Shown one piece after another: positions 50,177-63,264 of a stretch of DNA of 64,000 nucleotides. The notes beneath the pieces are model-generated. The model searched no databases, was not told the origin of the DNA, and saw nothing but the letters and a program-made list of their open reading frames with translations. The stretch's first letter is position 1; each line of letters starts with the position of its first letter. The position numbers and the translations under genes were made by a program. This DNA is from Pezicula radicicola (taxonomy: Eukaryota; Ascomycota; Leotiomycetes; Helotiales; Dermateaceae), in the NCBI GenBank assembly GCA_003008705.1, contig PDUO01000021.1:994766-1058765 (forward strand), given 5' to 3'.

Positions 50177-53100
50177 AATTATATAAGTACCCTTAATAAA
50201 TATTCTATATAATTTCTATTAAACCAAGGTTATAACTAGTCTAAAATTTATAGTTATAAATCTAAGTATATAAATAGACTAGAAATAATAAGTTTTATTA
50301 ATAGACTAAATATAAATTAATAACTTAGATATATATTTAGAGAATATATTAAATAATAAGTTATTATTCTAAACTAATTATTAAGTATATACTACTTATA
50401 ATAAGTAGACTAGGAACTATATAAGTAGGTCCTATTTAGATATAGTAATCTAATTTTAAGTAGAGACTAGTAGGGTAACCTAAAGGACTTAGGTAATCTT
50501 TTATTCTATCTAAGTTCCTTCTTCTCTTATCTTCTTATTAAGTAATAGAATTATCTAAAGATTAGCTATCTCTAAACTCTTCTAGGTAGTCTCTATCTTA
50601 TAAGAATATAATTTAGTATATACTTAGATTAAGGTTCTAAAGGTAATATATTAAGCTCTTTAGATTTTAAGAAGGTTTTAAACCCCTTCTATTACTATTA
50701 TCCCTCTAAATACTATATAAACTCTTAGGGATATTCTTTACTAGTTATACTAGGAGTAAGATACTCTTAATTAATACTTAGTATAATATCCTTCTATCTA
50801 TAAGTTTATTATAATAATATTTCAAGGAATTATCTATTCTATCCCTCTATCTAGTTCTACTATAATACCTTATTCTAATAATAACCTCGAGTAAGCTCTA
50901 TTACTAAATATCTAAAAATAAATACTATAAATTAAATAACTAGAAGATAAAGGAAGAGATAGTTTAGAGGAGGGAGTTATCTTAGCTATCTATATTTAGA
51001 TAGATTAAGTTAGAGAAGATAATAAACTAGATAATCCCTTAGTATTATAATACTAGTTACCTAAGAGGGAATATATACTAAAGATAGTATAACTCTAAGA
51101 AACTTCTATCTTAAGGGTCCTAACTCTTAATTCTAGATAAGCTTATCTTTAGTAGACTAATAATCTTATAGAGTAATTATATTAGACTATAGTAGAAATT
51201 AGAGAGACTTAGATTAATTAAGTAGGTTATAATATTAACTAGGAAGATCTATCTTATAAAGAGCTTAATACCCCTTATACTATTAGAGATAAGGAAAGTA
51301 TCTAGAATAGAAGGAATATATTATTTATAACCCTCTATCCTTAGCCTCTTCCTCCTATAAAATAAGAGACCTTTAAGTATAAGCGGAAGTTAATATCTCC
51401 TACTAAGCTATAGTCCTTAAAGTAAAAGTCTAAGGGTAGTTTAGATCTTGATCTATTACTAGTATATTTAACTTAGAAAGTATAAAATTTTATATCTTTT
51501 AATAATATTATTTTCCTTTAGAAATAACTTTAATTATTATTAGTTATAACTACTAGTCCCGGCTAGGAAATCACTAACTAAAATTTAGATTAATTTATAC
51601 TATCTTTATAAACCTTACCTAGATAGTAATATCTAGAAATACTATAGTTATATATTAGTAATAATATAAAGAATAAAAGATAGACTATAGTTATAAAGAG
51701 AATATACTAAGTTAAGTTCTTTAGGTAGTATCTAGAAGAGTAAATATAGTTTAATCTTTAGAAAGAAGAGAGAAGACTATAGAGAGAGAATTATTAAATA
51801 ATACTTAATAGGATAAAGGAAGATATCTTATCTTTATTATATCTACTTATAAAGTATATAAACCTTTACTTTTCTAAAATAATTATATAAGATAATAAAG
51901 AGTTATCTTAGATTATAAAGGATAACTAAGAGAAAGTAAAAAAGAAATTTAAGAATATAGTCTAAGTAAAGAAGCTATAGATATAATTTACCTAGTGTTT
52001 TAGTAAGGGTATTATTATTTTTATCTCTATAGTACTAAAAGATAAATAATATATCTCTCTAATTATATATATATACTAATATACTTTTCTAACTCTAGGT
52101 AATAGCCTCTAGCTATTAGGAAAGTACTAATTAAATACTCTCCTTAACTTTATTAATACTTTAGTCCCTAGTTTAAAAGATAACCTAGGAGACTTATCTA
52201 AACTTTTTTTATTTATTATTAAATATAGCTAACTTCTATTATATAAACTCTAGCTTGAATTACTCTTTAAAGTTTAATTAAAGATAATATAATCTATAGA
52301 CTAGTTATTAAAGAATCTACTCAAGCTCTATAAATAATATAGAGGAGAGTACTTTATTAATAATTCTATAATAGAGTATAATTTTTTAAATAAAGTTAAC
52401 TATATAAGATAAGATAGTTTATTAATATATTCTAAATAATCTAGGGATTTAATTTTATATATTAAACCTATATCTCCGGTCTATAACTTATAGTTACTTT
52501 TAAATTCTAAAGTAGTTATCTAAAATAATAGATTATTATTAATAGAAAGTAAGATAAATAATATATTAACTTAATATACTACTCTAACTAAGTATAATTT
52601 AAAAACTAATTTTATCTTTAGAACTTTTTATAATAATAATACTTTATTTATTCCTAGAGTATATAGAGATAATACTAATATTTTATTATCTCTTAATAAT
52701 ATCTATCTTACTTCTTCTCTAGTACTCCTTCCTTAACTACCCTCAATGTATATATAAGTTAATAACTAATATTATATAAAAGTAAAGTAAATTTAAATTC
52801 TTAATAGATTAAAGATAAACTTATTCTAAGTTTTTATAATTAATTCTTAGATTAAGGTAATTATTTTACTAGATTAACTATTTACTCTTAAGAGACTACC
52901 TCTATTATATCTAGACCTTATATAAGGTTCTATACCTCTTAAGATAAAGGAAGTAGGATCTTAGATATAGAAGTTATATAAACTATTTTCTAGATAGCTT
53001 TATTAATAACTATCTTAGCTTAAATCTAAAACTTTTTATTTAATATTAGAATAAATTATTCTAATTTTATAAGAAGAGTCCTAGTAGAGACTTATATAAG

Positions 53101-53964
53101 TAAAGAATAATATTATAGTAACTTTCTCTTTTAAGATTTAAAATAATATTAAACTATTTAGTATTTTTAGAAGTTATAAATAAGTTAGACTATAGAGACT
53201 AAATAAAATAATATATAAGTTAATATATTATAATAAAAATATTCTATTAAAGAAATACTTTATACTTCTTATATAGGCCCTCTATCTTAAAAATTCAATT
53301 TTAAGATTTAGTATATAATTCTAGAAATCTAGATACTAGAAACTATAATCTAGAAAACAAGATTTAAAAGAATAATTTTCTATCTAGTACTAGTTATATA
53401 TTAAGTATATCTAACTAAGGAACTTCTCTAAGGTATTATATCCTTTTATAACTTACCTTCGGGGAGACTATAGATCCTAGAAGAAATCTTCTAAAAGCTA
53501 GTTATTCTCGGAAGTTCTATTCTAGATAATTTCTCCTATATAATATATACTTCTTGAATATTACTTCTAGATATACTTATCTTCTTAAAGAATTCTTCTA
53601 TACTCTCTCCTCTCCCTGAAATTTTCTTCTAGTACTCTAAACCTTCTAGATATAATAATCTTCTAAGAGATATCTTTTAGTATTTTAATCTTTATCTTTA
53701 GGATATAAGGTTATAGTATATTTTAATTTATATTTTAGTACTAAGTAACTCCCTTATAATCTAATATACTTATACCTACTAACCCTTAGTAGATAATATA
53801 CTTTAGCTTAATCTATTAAAATAGAGTAAAATAAGATATAGTTTAATAAAGATTAAGTAAACTTTAAAAGAGACTTATATTCTCTTTCTATAGCTTCTAT
53901 AAGAGAATACTAAATAAAGTTTATAGAATATTATATCTTATAGAGTATACTTCTAGAAGAGATC

Positions 53965-54110
53965 TTATCTAAGGAACTTTTTCCTAAGACCTATAATTTC
54001 CTAGGATCTATAATCTCCTATAAGATAACTTCTCAGAGAAATATTCTCTTAGAAACTTTTCTCTAGGACCTATAATTTCTTAGAACCTATAATCTTCTAG
54101 GAACTTTATT
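53965..54110. repeat. Imperfect direct repeat, ~50 bp units
   Basis: The block AACTTTTTCCTAAGACCTATAA...TATAATCTCC at about 53970-54020 recurs as AACTTTTCTCTAGGACCTATAA...TATAATCTTC at about 54055-54103. The plus-strand frame remains open through both except at RIP stops, so this could be a repeated protein motif. Confidence 0.5.
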
Positions 54111-55059
54111 CTAAGAGTAGGTTTCTAGTAACTATTATTTCTTATAATATTTTCTATACTAGGAATATTATCCTAAAAAATATTATCTCTTAGAAGCTTT
54201 TTACTAAGAGAGAGAAACACCTAGGAAATAATAGACTATTAGATAAAAAGCTTATTAAACCTAGCCCTTCCTCGAGAGGTACTTTAAGAATAGAGAATAT
54301 AATTTATAATTTCCCTTTTTTAATTAATAACTCTTTAAACTAGATAGATTATAACTTATATTTACTTTTTTAAATTCTCTAGAAAGTATATAACTTATAT
54401 AGACCTATATAATTTCTATAACTACTAGATCCTAATAATTTAATATTAATAAAGTATATAGAGTTCTTAAGATTTATATAACCTTTATAAATAACTAGTA
54501 CTTTTATATAAAAGATATAAACTAAGTAATAGTATATTATTAACTAATACTCTAAAAGTATTATAGTTAAATAAATTCCTCTCTTATATTAAGCTCTAGT
54601 ATTATTATAGAACTATATATATATTAATATTACTCTTAGAATAATAATACTAAAAATAATTTTAATAGATCTTTAATATAAAGAGTATAACTAATAACTA
54701 GTAGTTTTCAATAAAATTAAATAATTATAAAACCTTATAATTTACTTTCTAATACTAGAAGCTTATCTATTACTAGTGAATTTCAAGCTAGTACTAAATA
54801 AGTATATTTCCTCTAGATTATTTACTAATCCTAGAATTATAACTAGTTACTTCTATATCCTTAAATAGGTTTATAATAGTAACTTCTAATTTATAGAGTT
54901 TAATAAGAAAGTAATAAATTTTAACTCCTTATATCTATATATAGAGATCTATATATAGAACTATTAGATTATACTTAAGGGGTTATAATTAGTTACTATA
55001 AGAGTTTAACTTTTCTAATACCTTACTTAGACTATATAGTTATTCTCTTAATACTTATT

Positions 55060-55092
55060 NNNNNNNNNNNNNNNNNNNNNNNNNNNNNNNNN
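55060..55092. other. Assembly gap (33 N)
   Basis: Short run of N in the AT-rich block. Confidence 0.99.
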
Positions 55093-55490
55093 ATAACTAA
55101 TTATATAATAGTTTATAATTAAATTCAATAATATTAAAGTAAGGAAACTATTATTAAATACCTTAAATAAAACTATTATTATTATAAGACTTAAAGTTAT
55201 TATTTATTTAAAGTTTAAAAATTATAACTTAGTATATCTAATTATAGATAATATTAATACTTAAAAATACTTAAGTTTATACTTAAAATCCTTATCTAGT
55301 TAATTCTATCTTAATTAAACTATACTACTTTATAAATTCTTTATATAGGTCTTTATCTTACTTATTTTAGTAGTTATAATAATCGTCTTTAGTAATATAT
55401 CTAGACTAGATTATAGTTATAGCTAAACTAAAATCAATAAGTTTAGATAAGAAGAAAGAAGTATTAATGAGATTAATAAGCTTAGTTACT

Positions 55491-55612
55491 AGATTACTAG
55501 TAGTTATAGGAATTTATAGTATTATATAGTACTTTCAGTACTTAAAGTTAGTAAGTTATTAGCTAAGTTTATATTATATAATACTATAAATTCCTATAAC
55601 CCCTAGTAGATT
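55491..55612. repeat. Foldback (inverted repeat), arms ~26-39 bp
   Basis: TTATAGGAATTTATAGTATT (from 55504) pairs with AATACTATAAATTCCTATAA (to 55599); the similarity continues outward through CTAGTAG with transition differences. Loop is about 45 bp. It looks like a small MITE or foldback remnant. Confidence 0.6.
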
Positions 55613-57699
55613 ATATAAAGATAAGACTACTATAAAGTAATAGTTAGTATTATCTACTATTAGTATTATTAACTTATAGTATAAATAAGGTATAAAGTTT
55701 ATTCCTAAGGCTATTAACTCTTTTAAGTTAATAGAATAACCTTATTAAAAATAAGATATATATCTTAAAAAGCTTAATTAAATTTTTAGAAACTATACCC
55801 TTAATAGTATCTTATATACCTTCAGGGGTAGCTCTATTAACTTATATATACTATTAGCTAGCTATAGATTACTTTTAGACTAATATAAGCTCTTTAGACT
55901 ACTCCTAAGGATATAGTCTAAAAATATACTATAAGTAATAACTATATTAATAATCTATAGTATTATTACTCTATTAAAAACATTAGAACCTCTAATCCTA
56001 GATTTACCTTATACCTATAGTAATCTTCTATAATAGTATATAGTCTATAAGCTAGAAAAGAAACTTAGATATCCTTTACCCTTGAAATCTTTATCTTCTT
56101 TAAAAACCCCTCTATATCTTCTAATATATACTAAGGACCTTTAATAACTATAGTAAGAATATACTTTAAGTAACCTTATCTATTATAATAACTATATATA
56201 GTTTTTATTAAACCTTTAGATTATTACCTTTAGAGAGGTATATAACTTATAGTAACTAAATTAATTAGAATAGTATTAGGATTAATTAATCTAATAACTA
56301 CCCTAATTATATAAAGTCTAAGACTTTAGATAAGACTAGAAGAAAGGGGTAGAGGGGACTTTATACTTAGGATTAGTAATAGAAAGGAGAGAGAGACTAC
56401 TATATTTATTAGAACTATTACTTATTAAGGCTCTATTGATATAAGGGCTTTATACCCTTGGTAAGGAAAATAGAATATTTATACTATATCCTAAATAGTC
56501 TACTCCTATAAGTAGACTAATATAGAGTTATTACTTTTAATAAGTAGATAATAGACTAGTTATTATTTTTAGTTAGTTTAGTTATTATTTTCTATAGTTA
56601 AGTTACTAAAAACTTATACTATTCTAATACTTATATACTTATTAGTTAAGGTAGTATAACTATAACTAATTATAATAATATTTAAAAAAGATAACTACTT
56701 TTTAGTTTCTTATTCCTACTCTCTAAGCCTCTTTAGAGAGTAGAAAATAAATACCCTCTATCCCCTAGTAATTCAAGATAGTAATTATTCTATTTATTTA
56801 TCTATCCTCTAAATCTCTTATACTTAACTATCTCCTCTTACTTTATTTCTCTCTTCCCCTCTGATATAATTCTTATAACCTTGAGTAGTACTCGTAGTAA
56901 AGACCTACTAGGGCTAATATAAGTCTAGAAGGAGTTATAGCTACTAAGGTAAAGAGAGGTATACTAGGGGGAAGGAGGAGAAGAAATCTTAAATTAATTA
57001 AGCTTATAGAATAGTAAGATATACATCTAGAGAGGATTATAAAAGAGAGATTTATAGTTAAGTAATAGGGCTAAGAGACCTATACCTAAGGGGAGTAACT
57101 TATATAAAGAAGTCTTTACTCAGAGGATTAAGTACTTAATATAGGGAGCTAGCTAGTACCCTCTTTTATTATTATTACTAAAGGCTTAATATCCTTAAAG
57201 CTTTAACTATCTTATATTATATTCTCTCAAGGTTTACCTTTCCCTTCCTATTATTTATACTCTCTTTATTATTTATTACTTCTCTAGAAAATCCCTTCAA
57301 GGTATTCTCTTATACTATAAGCTTCCTTAGAAGAAAATATCCTATTATAAGTATACCCTTACTCTTTTCTAATTCTTTATATAAGTCTAAACTAGTCTCT
57401 ACTCTATAAAGGGTACGAGTTTCAAGCTTTACCTTATAGTCTTCCTTTTCTAGATAGATTCTCTCCTTTACCTTCTTTATTATAAAAGTAGTTTAATAAG
57501 ATCTAGAAGAAGTAATCTTAATTATATTATTAGATACTTAGATTTTTAATAGTACTATAGTATAATTCTTAGAAGTTTTAAGGTCTAAGGATAGAGTATA
57601 TAAACTAGAGATAGTATAGTTAGTATTTAATTATATCTAACTAAGAATAATATTACTAAATTAGATATATTTATCTAATTATATAGTCTTAGCCTCTAC

Positions 57700-57751
57700 T
57701 AGTCTTTACCTCTAGTCTCTACCCCTAGTCTCTACCCCTAGTATATACTAC
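57700..57751. repeat. 13 bp tandem repeat, ~4 units
   Basis: Units TAGTCTTTACCTC, TAGTCTCTACCCC, TAGTCTCTACCCC and a diverged fourth begin at 57700, 57713, 57726 and 57739. Confidence 0.7.
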
Positions 57752-57796
57752 TAGTTATAACTTCTTATCTAAAGATATTCTAATAGAAAGCTAGGG

Positions 57797-57982
57797 CTTA
57801 ATTTAACTCCCCTTTAATTCTAATTATAAAGGTAAAGTTTAATAATAATAAACTAGTCTAAGTATTTCTTTATATAAATTAGTTATATATTAGTCTATTT
57901 TATAGTAAAAAATACTTAGACTAGTCTATTACTATTGAACTTAGTCTTTATATAGTAGTAAGATAGGGAGTTAAATAAAACT
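57797..57982. repeat. Foldback element with ~75 bp arms diverged by transitions
   Basis: The left arm (about 57797-57869) and right arm (about 57908-57982) are inverted copies; the innermost 21 bp (AATAAACTAGTCTAAGTATTT, 57847-57867 against 57910-57930) differ at one base. Outer parts (ATTTAACTCCC) also match. Mismatches are mostly C/T and G/A. Confidence 0.65.
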
Positions 57983-60689
57983 CTATAATATTCCTAACCT
58001 TATACTAATAAATTAGTACTAGTTATAGTTAGAGTTAATCTTAGTTTTAGACTATCCCTTTACTATTAAGGGGTTATATTTAATCTCTTAAATAGTCCGT
58101 TTAGGAGATTACTATCTAGTACTATATACTAGAATCTTAATTTACTAAGTCTTAACTCTCCTATTTAAAGCTATTTCCCTTAGTTTAAATATATACTCTA
58201 GATATATATCTACTTATAAAACTAAAGGTAGTATATTATAGTTATATATTACTTAATAAAGTTACTTAACTTTCTTTATAGCCCTCTATAATACTCTCTA
58301 CTAACTAGGCTTAGAATATTACTATATAGTCTAAGGTAGTATATATACTTCTCTATATACTTACTATAACTAAGTAGCTTTATAGTTTATTATAACTATT
58401 TATATAGTTCTTGATATTTTTACTAGACTCGATTAGATAGATACTAAAACTATTATAGTAGAAATCTAACCCTATAAACTTTCAAAGATAAGTAATAATA
58501 TAATATCTTAACTAAGTTATTCTCTTCTATACCCTATACTACTATCTTCTAATAATCTATAGACTAGATCTCTAATTTAATAGAGGAAATTACTCTAGGG
58601 ATAGTTATTATTAATAGTAAGACTAGGGAATATAGATTATCTCTTTTATAATATCCTCTAGTTCTAAGTATAAACCTTAGATCTAAGCTATAATATAGAA
58701 GATATATACTAGATATAAGTAAGTACTAGGTATATTATAATATTAAGATAGATAGGGATTTAAGTACTTTTAATAGAAGACTATCTATAACGTTAGGAGT
58801 TCAATAATAGGTATATACTTAAGAGATAATAAGTATTACTATAAAGATATCTAGGTATATAACTATTATCCACGAGCTATCTATCTCTTACTTAGTAATA
58901 CCTCTAATTCCTTCAGCTCCTAGTTCTTCTATTACCTTTATATAAGGCTTACTCCTACCCTCTAATTCAGGTACCGCTAGAGGAGATTATCCTAACCAGG
59001 GATAGTCTAACAAGGATAGTATTAAATCAACCTCCTCGGTAGATAGTTAGCTTACTCTACTAACTATAGCTTAACTAGCTAGTATATTACTTAAAGAATA
59101 CCCTTTATAATATATCCAAGCTTTTAGTTATATAACCTTAATTTTTAGAATAACTTTAAGTCTAGCTTAACTAATTATTATTATATAAATAGAAGATAAG
59201 CTAGTATAGGATAATATAGTCTCTTTCTTAATAGATTAACTACCTCTCTAGAAAGGTATATAGTATAAGTTAAATCTATTAATACTATTAAGGAATAACT
59301 CTATTATTAATTATTTTATAAAGGTCTTATAGTATATTTTAATTATAAATAAGTAATTAATTATAGATTATATATATACCTTACTCTATAAAGTTATATA
59401 ATACTAGTTCTACCTTTATTTCTTAGAGGAAGTAAAGTAAAGGGGTAAGGACCTAGAGATTAAGAGGAAATAAGGTATTTAAGATATAGTATATACTTTA
59501 AATTACCTTTTAGAGAAGTTATATATTAATAATTAAGATCTAATTAGGTCTACTAAGAAGTAGAGATGAAGGAACCTTTTATATAAATAAAAGTATTTAA
59601 GAAAGTAACTAATAACTTTATTAAGCTATATAGATTTTAGTATTCTCCTCCTTAGTAGCCTAGAGACTATAGAGTATATATAAGTAATTTCTAATCTAGA
59701 TAGAGGGTAATAACTAATAACTTTATAGTAATAATACTAAGTTTAAAAATAATATATTTAATATATTAGTATACTATATCTTTAATATATATCTAGAGAT
59801 ACCTAAGCTTTATAAGATACTAGATAAAGTAATATACTAGATAATTAAGAACTAGATAATAAATAAGATAAGATCTTATATAGAAAATATTATTCTAAGA
59901 ATTAAGAACTTCTTAAAAAGTAGAGATAATTTAATATCTCTATTAAAATTTAATAAGGTTAATCTCTTAATATATTAAATAAACCTATTTAAACTTTTCT
60001 CAATAACGTTATAAAACTAGATAAATCTAGTTTAGTATTTATAGATAGAATATACTAAAATATATAAAGAGTATATAAGTAACTTAGCTTATAAGTATTA
60101 TAGAATATTACTTTAATAAATAAGTAAACTTTATAACTATAAGAATACTAACTATAGTAGTTATTATTATTCTATTATAATTATTAGGGTTCTAATTTAG
60201 TATATTTAATTTAATATAAAAGACTTAAATAAAATAGAAATAATCTAGAATTTATTCTATTAGTTAATTTATACTAGTCTAGAACTTATACTATTATACT
60301 ATCTTCTAGACTAAGAAAAATTATTTAAAATTACTTATTAATTAAAAAAGCTATAGTAAGCTATAGAACTAATATCTATCTCTATAAGCTAAGATATATT
60401 ATATAATAAGATAAAATAAAGATACTTTAAGTTTAAGTAACTAAAATCCTATAAATATATAAAAATTTCTATTTATTTTTATTTTAGTTATATTATATAT
60501 CTAATCTATTAATTCTAAAAATTATAACTATATTATTACCACCCCTTGAATTTATAAAGGGCCCTCCTTTGATATTATAATAGACCTCTTAACTTATAAT
60601 ACTATTATTAAGCTTTTTCTACCTTTTAAACTTATAAAATAATTAGATATAGATATCTAGATTTTATTATAATACTAAAATAGTATTCT

Positions 60690-61000
60690 TAGTATTATAG
60701 CAGCCAGAGCGCGCTATATTATACGCCGTCGCTATATAGGCTGATACCTCCTCTAATCAAGCGATCAAAGATCCTAGTCAGCGGCAGTGTGGTTATAGTA
60801 ATCTCGGTAAAATTGTAATAAAATCTGTGGCTGCGCGTGGCGGATCTGCCGGAAAATCCCGCGTCCCGACATCCTCCGAAGCAAAAAGTAGCCTGGTGCG
60901 CAGCAGTCCCTCTTTTAGCGACCGTGGATGCCCTCATAACCGTCCCGTCCCCGTATACACTACCTACAGCATCTTACTCTTCAGGAAGAGCTCAATATCC
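60690..61000 (-). mobile_element. GC-balanced patch between RIP block and NLR gene, possible DNA-transposon terminus
   Basis: About 300 bp with normal CpG/CpA/TpG abutting mutated DNA. Read on the minus strand it contains GGACGCGGGATTTTCCGGC, CCACGCGCAGCCAC, TTATTACAATTTTACC and CACTGCCGCTGAC, an arrangement that reminds me of the 5' non-coding end of fungal pogo/Fot1-like elements; this is recollection, not an alignment. A 72-codon open frame here (60937-60719) has no family signal. The patch interrupts where the NLR gene would be expected to continue. Confidence 0.3.
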
Positions 61001-61010
61001 CGGCTGATAT

Positions 61011-62687
61011 CTATCTTGTGTTCTCTATGCTGAAGTATGTAATGTCTGTCACGTAAGTCTGTAGATCTCTGCTAACGTCACAGTAGGGGCGAGAAGTGAT
61101 GAACAGGTAGACCGGCCAACTCTTCTGGATAATGCTAAGGAAGTAGAAGAGATCCTGGGGACAAGAACATTCATCGATAGCATCGATGATCCAAAATTGG
61201 AGCTTCCTAAGCTTTATTTTCAGGATCCCGTTGATAAAAACCTGTTCAAATATAGCATGAATATTGGAAGGTAAATTGGGTGATTGGAAATTGCGAACTA
61301 TCTCCATGGCCGACGTGTGAATGGGCTTGTGCAAGGACGACATTTGCCAAATGACAGAGCGCAAAAAGCTCTCAACCGTTCCACTTCTTTCATCGTTATA
61401 GCGAAAGAAGAAATAGCAGCAATCTCGAGCAAGAAGATTAACTTCATTACGCCGCATTTGGTTGATGATATAGCTTGTGATAACGCTCTTGCCAAGGGCC
61501 GGACCCCCGCTCATGTAGAATATCTTCGTTTCAGGCTCTGTTCGCCACTGTGTGAATAGTTGACTTTGAAAGAACCATTCGCATGGACCTTCTTTTCGGC
61601 CTTTGCTGTGATAGTCAAGTATGTCCACAGGAGCCTCAGAAACCTGAAGAAAGCTATCAAGAGCCTGATTTCTGTCCTCCGTCAGAAGCTGCCGAAACTG
61701 ACTTGGATTACTACGCAACAAGTAGATAACAGCTACAAGTGCGTTTCGAATTGTCAGGTATGCGGAGTCTGCCTTTGACGAAAATTTGGCTACGGTTCGA
61801 TGGTTCGCGTCGAGATAAATTCTCCTTTCATTCTGGCACCCCATGATAGCGCATTCTTTCTCTACGATAAGGCTTCCCCAGATGCCAGATATCATTGGCC
61901 GAGTTTCAAAGAAGGAAAACAACTGGAATTGGCCGCATAGAGGAAGAAACCCAGCATTAATCGATTGGATAGTCGCCGAATTCTTGCGAAGCTCTTCAAC
62001 GAAAGGCAGAGGACCAGTCCCAGTAATTCCGTGTAAACGAGTCAGTATTCGAGCAATGTCGGCGCCATGATGAGGCGTTGCAAGGAAGAAAATCGAAATA
62101 ATTCGTTTTTCAATATTTCGGAAAGCATCAATGCTTCGGGCAAGAGCACATGCACGTTTGATGACGAGCCCGCCCATGCTATGCCCAACAAAAATAAGAG
62201 GCGGGGGCTTAGAAGCGTCAGTATTAAGGCAGTTGTATCAACCGAGATCAAAATAATATTCTAGTACCTTTTGTTCATTGTCTCGTCCCCGTATATGTGG
62301 ACAATCGCTGATAGCACCAAGCAAAGCCATCGCGAAGTCTTCGATATCAAGCACACTAGGATGCGACCAACTCGAGTTGTATCCGAAAGTATGTATGCGG
62401 ACATCTCTGAACTCTTCATCGCGAGGCAGCCAGACTCCAGGCCAGAACAAGGTCGGGTCTCCGTTATGAGTCCAACTACTAAATGATCCTCCATTCAATC
62501 CATGAATGAATATCAGATCTACAAGAGGGTTGCCGTTAGGCTGGGCAATCGTTGTTAGCCCGATAGGACCTTTGGTCCCGTGCTGCTTGCCATCACGTCC
62601 TTGTCGGTTGACGAGGCTGGAAATCCTGGGCCAGGCTTGGGTCCAAGTATGCTGCGAAAATAGGTTTCCAGATGAAGATCCCTCCAT
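61011..62687 (-). CDS. STAND/NLR-type protein: DUF676-like hydrolase domain plus NACHT, C-terminally truncated
   Basis: Fungal NOD-like receptor architecture of the kind implicated in non-self recognition and regulated cell death. Exons 62687-62268 and 62207-61011; intron 62208-62267 (60 nt) joins NEQK to PPPLIFVGHSMGG; 538 residues. Residues ~56-280 form a SesB/DUF676-like alpha/beta hydrolase: FIHGLNGGS (60-68), nucleophile S150 in GHSMGG, LATPHHGA (182-189), likely catalytic H276 in DANHR. NACHT follows: P-loop GGPALGKS (374-381), Walker B WIIDAIDEC (479-487), sensor FITSRP (509-514). No ankyrin, WD or TPR repeats follow. Just after, a frameshift: the next frame would continue EHKIDISRDIELFLKSKM, the normal post-NACHT sequence, and then meets TAG (60964-60966) at the GC-balanced patch. 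The gene is therefore cut short by an insertion or rearrangement beside the AT-rich block, and may be a pseudogene. Confidence 0.85.
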
Positions 62688-63264
62688 GACAACGGTATAG
62701 GCCGCTCCGAATCATGTATCAATTCAAGCTAAGATGGTTGCAGTGTTGTGAACAGAATTAGATGAAGATGCTTCTTCGCTCAAATTTTAGACGAGGCGTA
62801 GGCGATGTTGCCTGAAATGTGGCGGAGCCTGCAGACCACGAGCAACAACTATTTATTACTGGTTAACATCAACTCCGTGTGGGACATTGCCATGATCTGC
62901 AAGTGCACGGGTATGATCTAGGCACGCCAGGAGGTACGCCTTGCGCTAGGACTTGACTGGCTCTGTCCATATTATCCTGCCATCGCGATGGTATTGCAGG
63001 AGGAGACGAGAGCGCAAAGGCACTAGCGCGCTGCCACCTGCCGATAGAATGTTCGAGAAACCTGCTCTTCCGCCATACATGTGACTGTTATACGCCACGC
63101 ACGTGATAAAGCCTAAGAATTATGGCTACTAGGAATATAGCGAACCCGGGCGTGAACATAGTATATTGTAACCAGGCTAATGCGTATTACTAAGCACTGA
63201 AACATGTATCCCCTCTATTTGCACCGGCGTAACTCCCGGACTGTATTCTTTTCCTCTCTAGGTG
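62688..63264. other. Upstream region of the NLR gene
   Basis: GC-balanced, unmutated sequence with no recognised gene; presumably the NLR promoter. The boundary to RIP-mutated DNA lies at about 63265. Confidence 0.55.

Larger units (their letters stand above)
18300..60690. repeat. Large RIP-mutated AT-rich block of transposon fossils
   Basis: About 42 kb of A/T-dominated sequence in which CpA and TpG dinucleotides are almost absent (for example positions 22441-22620 contain none) and TpA is very frequent. This is the footprint of repeat-induced point mutation, the premeiotic CpA to TpA process of Pezizomycotina. Loss of TpG removes ATG, TGG, TGY and TGA codons, so coding scans see almost nothing, while TAA/TAG abound. 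Recognisable contents are listed separately: a TIR element, a copia gag-pol, an unmutated island, tandem repeats, foldbacks and two gaps. Elsewhere I see long fossil frames broken only by TAA/TAG but could not assign families. Single ambiguous bases are at 20757 and 23221. It could be a pericentromeric or other heterochromatic island; the window cannot tell. Confidence 0.93.

Noticed and set aside
18300..60690. Inserted mitochondrial DNA as explanation for AT-richness
   Set aside because: No mitochondrial genes or rRNA visible; selective loss of CpA/TpG and RIP-type stops in transposon frames point to RIP instead.
18300..60690. Centromere call
   Set aside because: RIP-mutated AT-rich blocks do form centromeres in some fungi, but a 42 kb window without chromatin data cannot distinguish this from an ordinary heterochromatic island.
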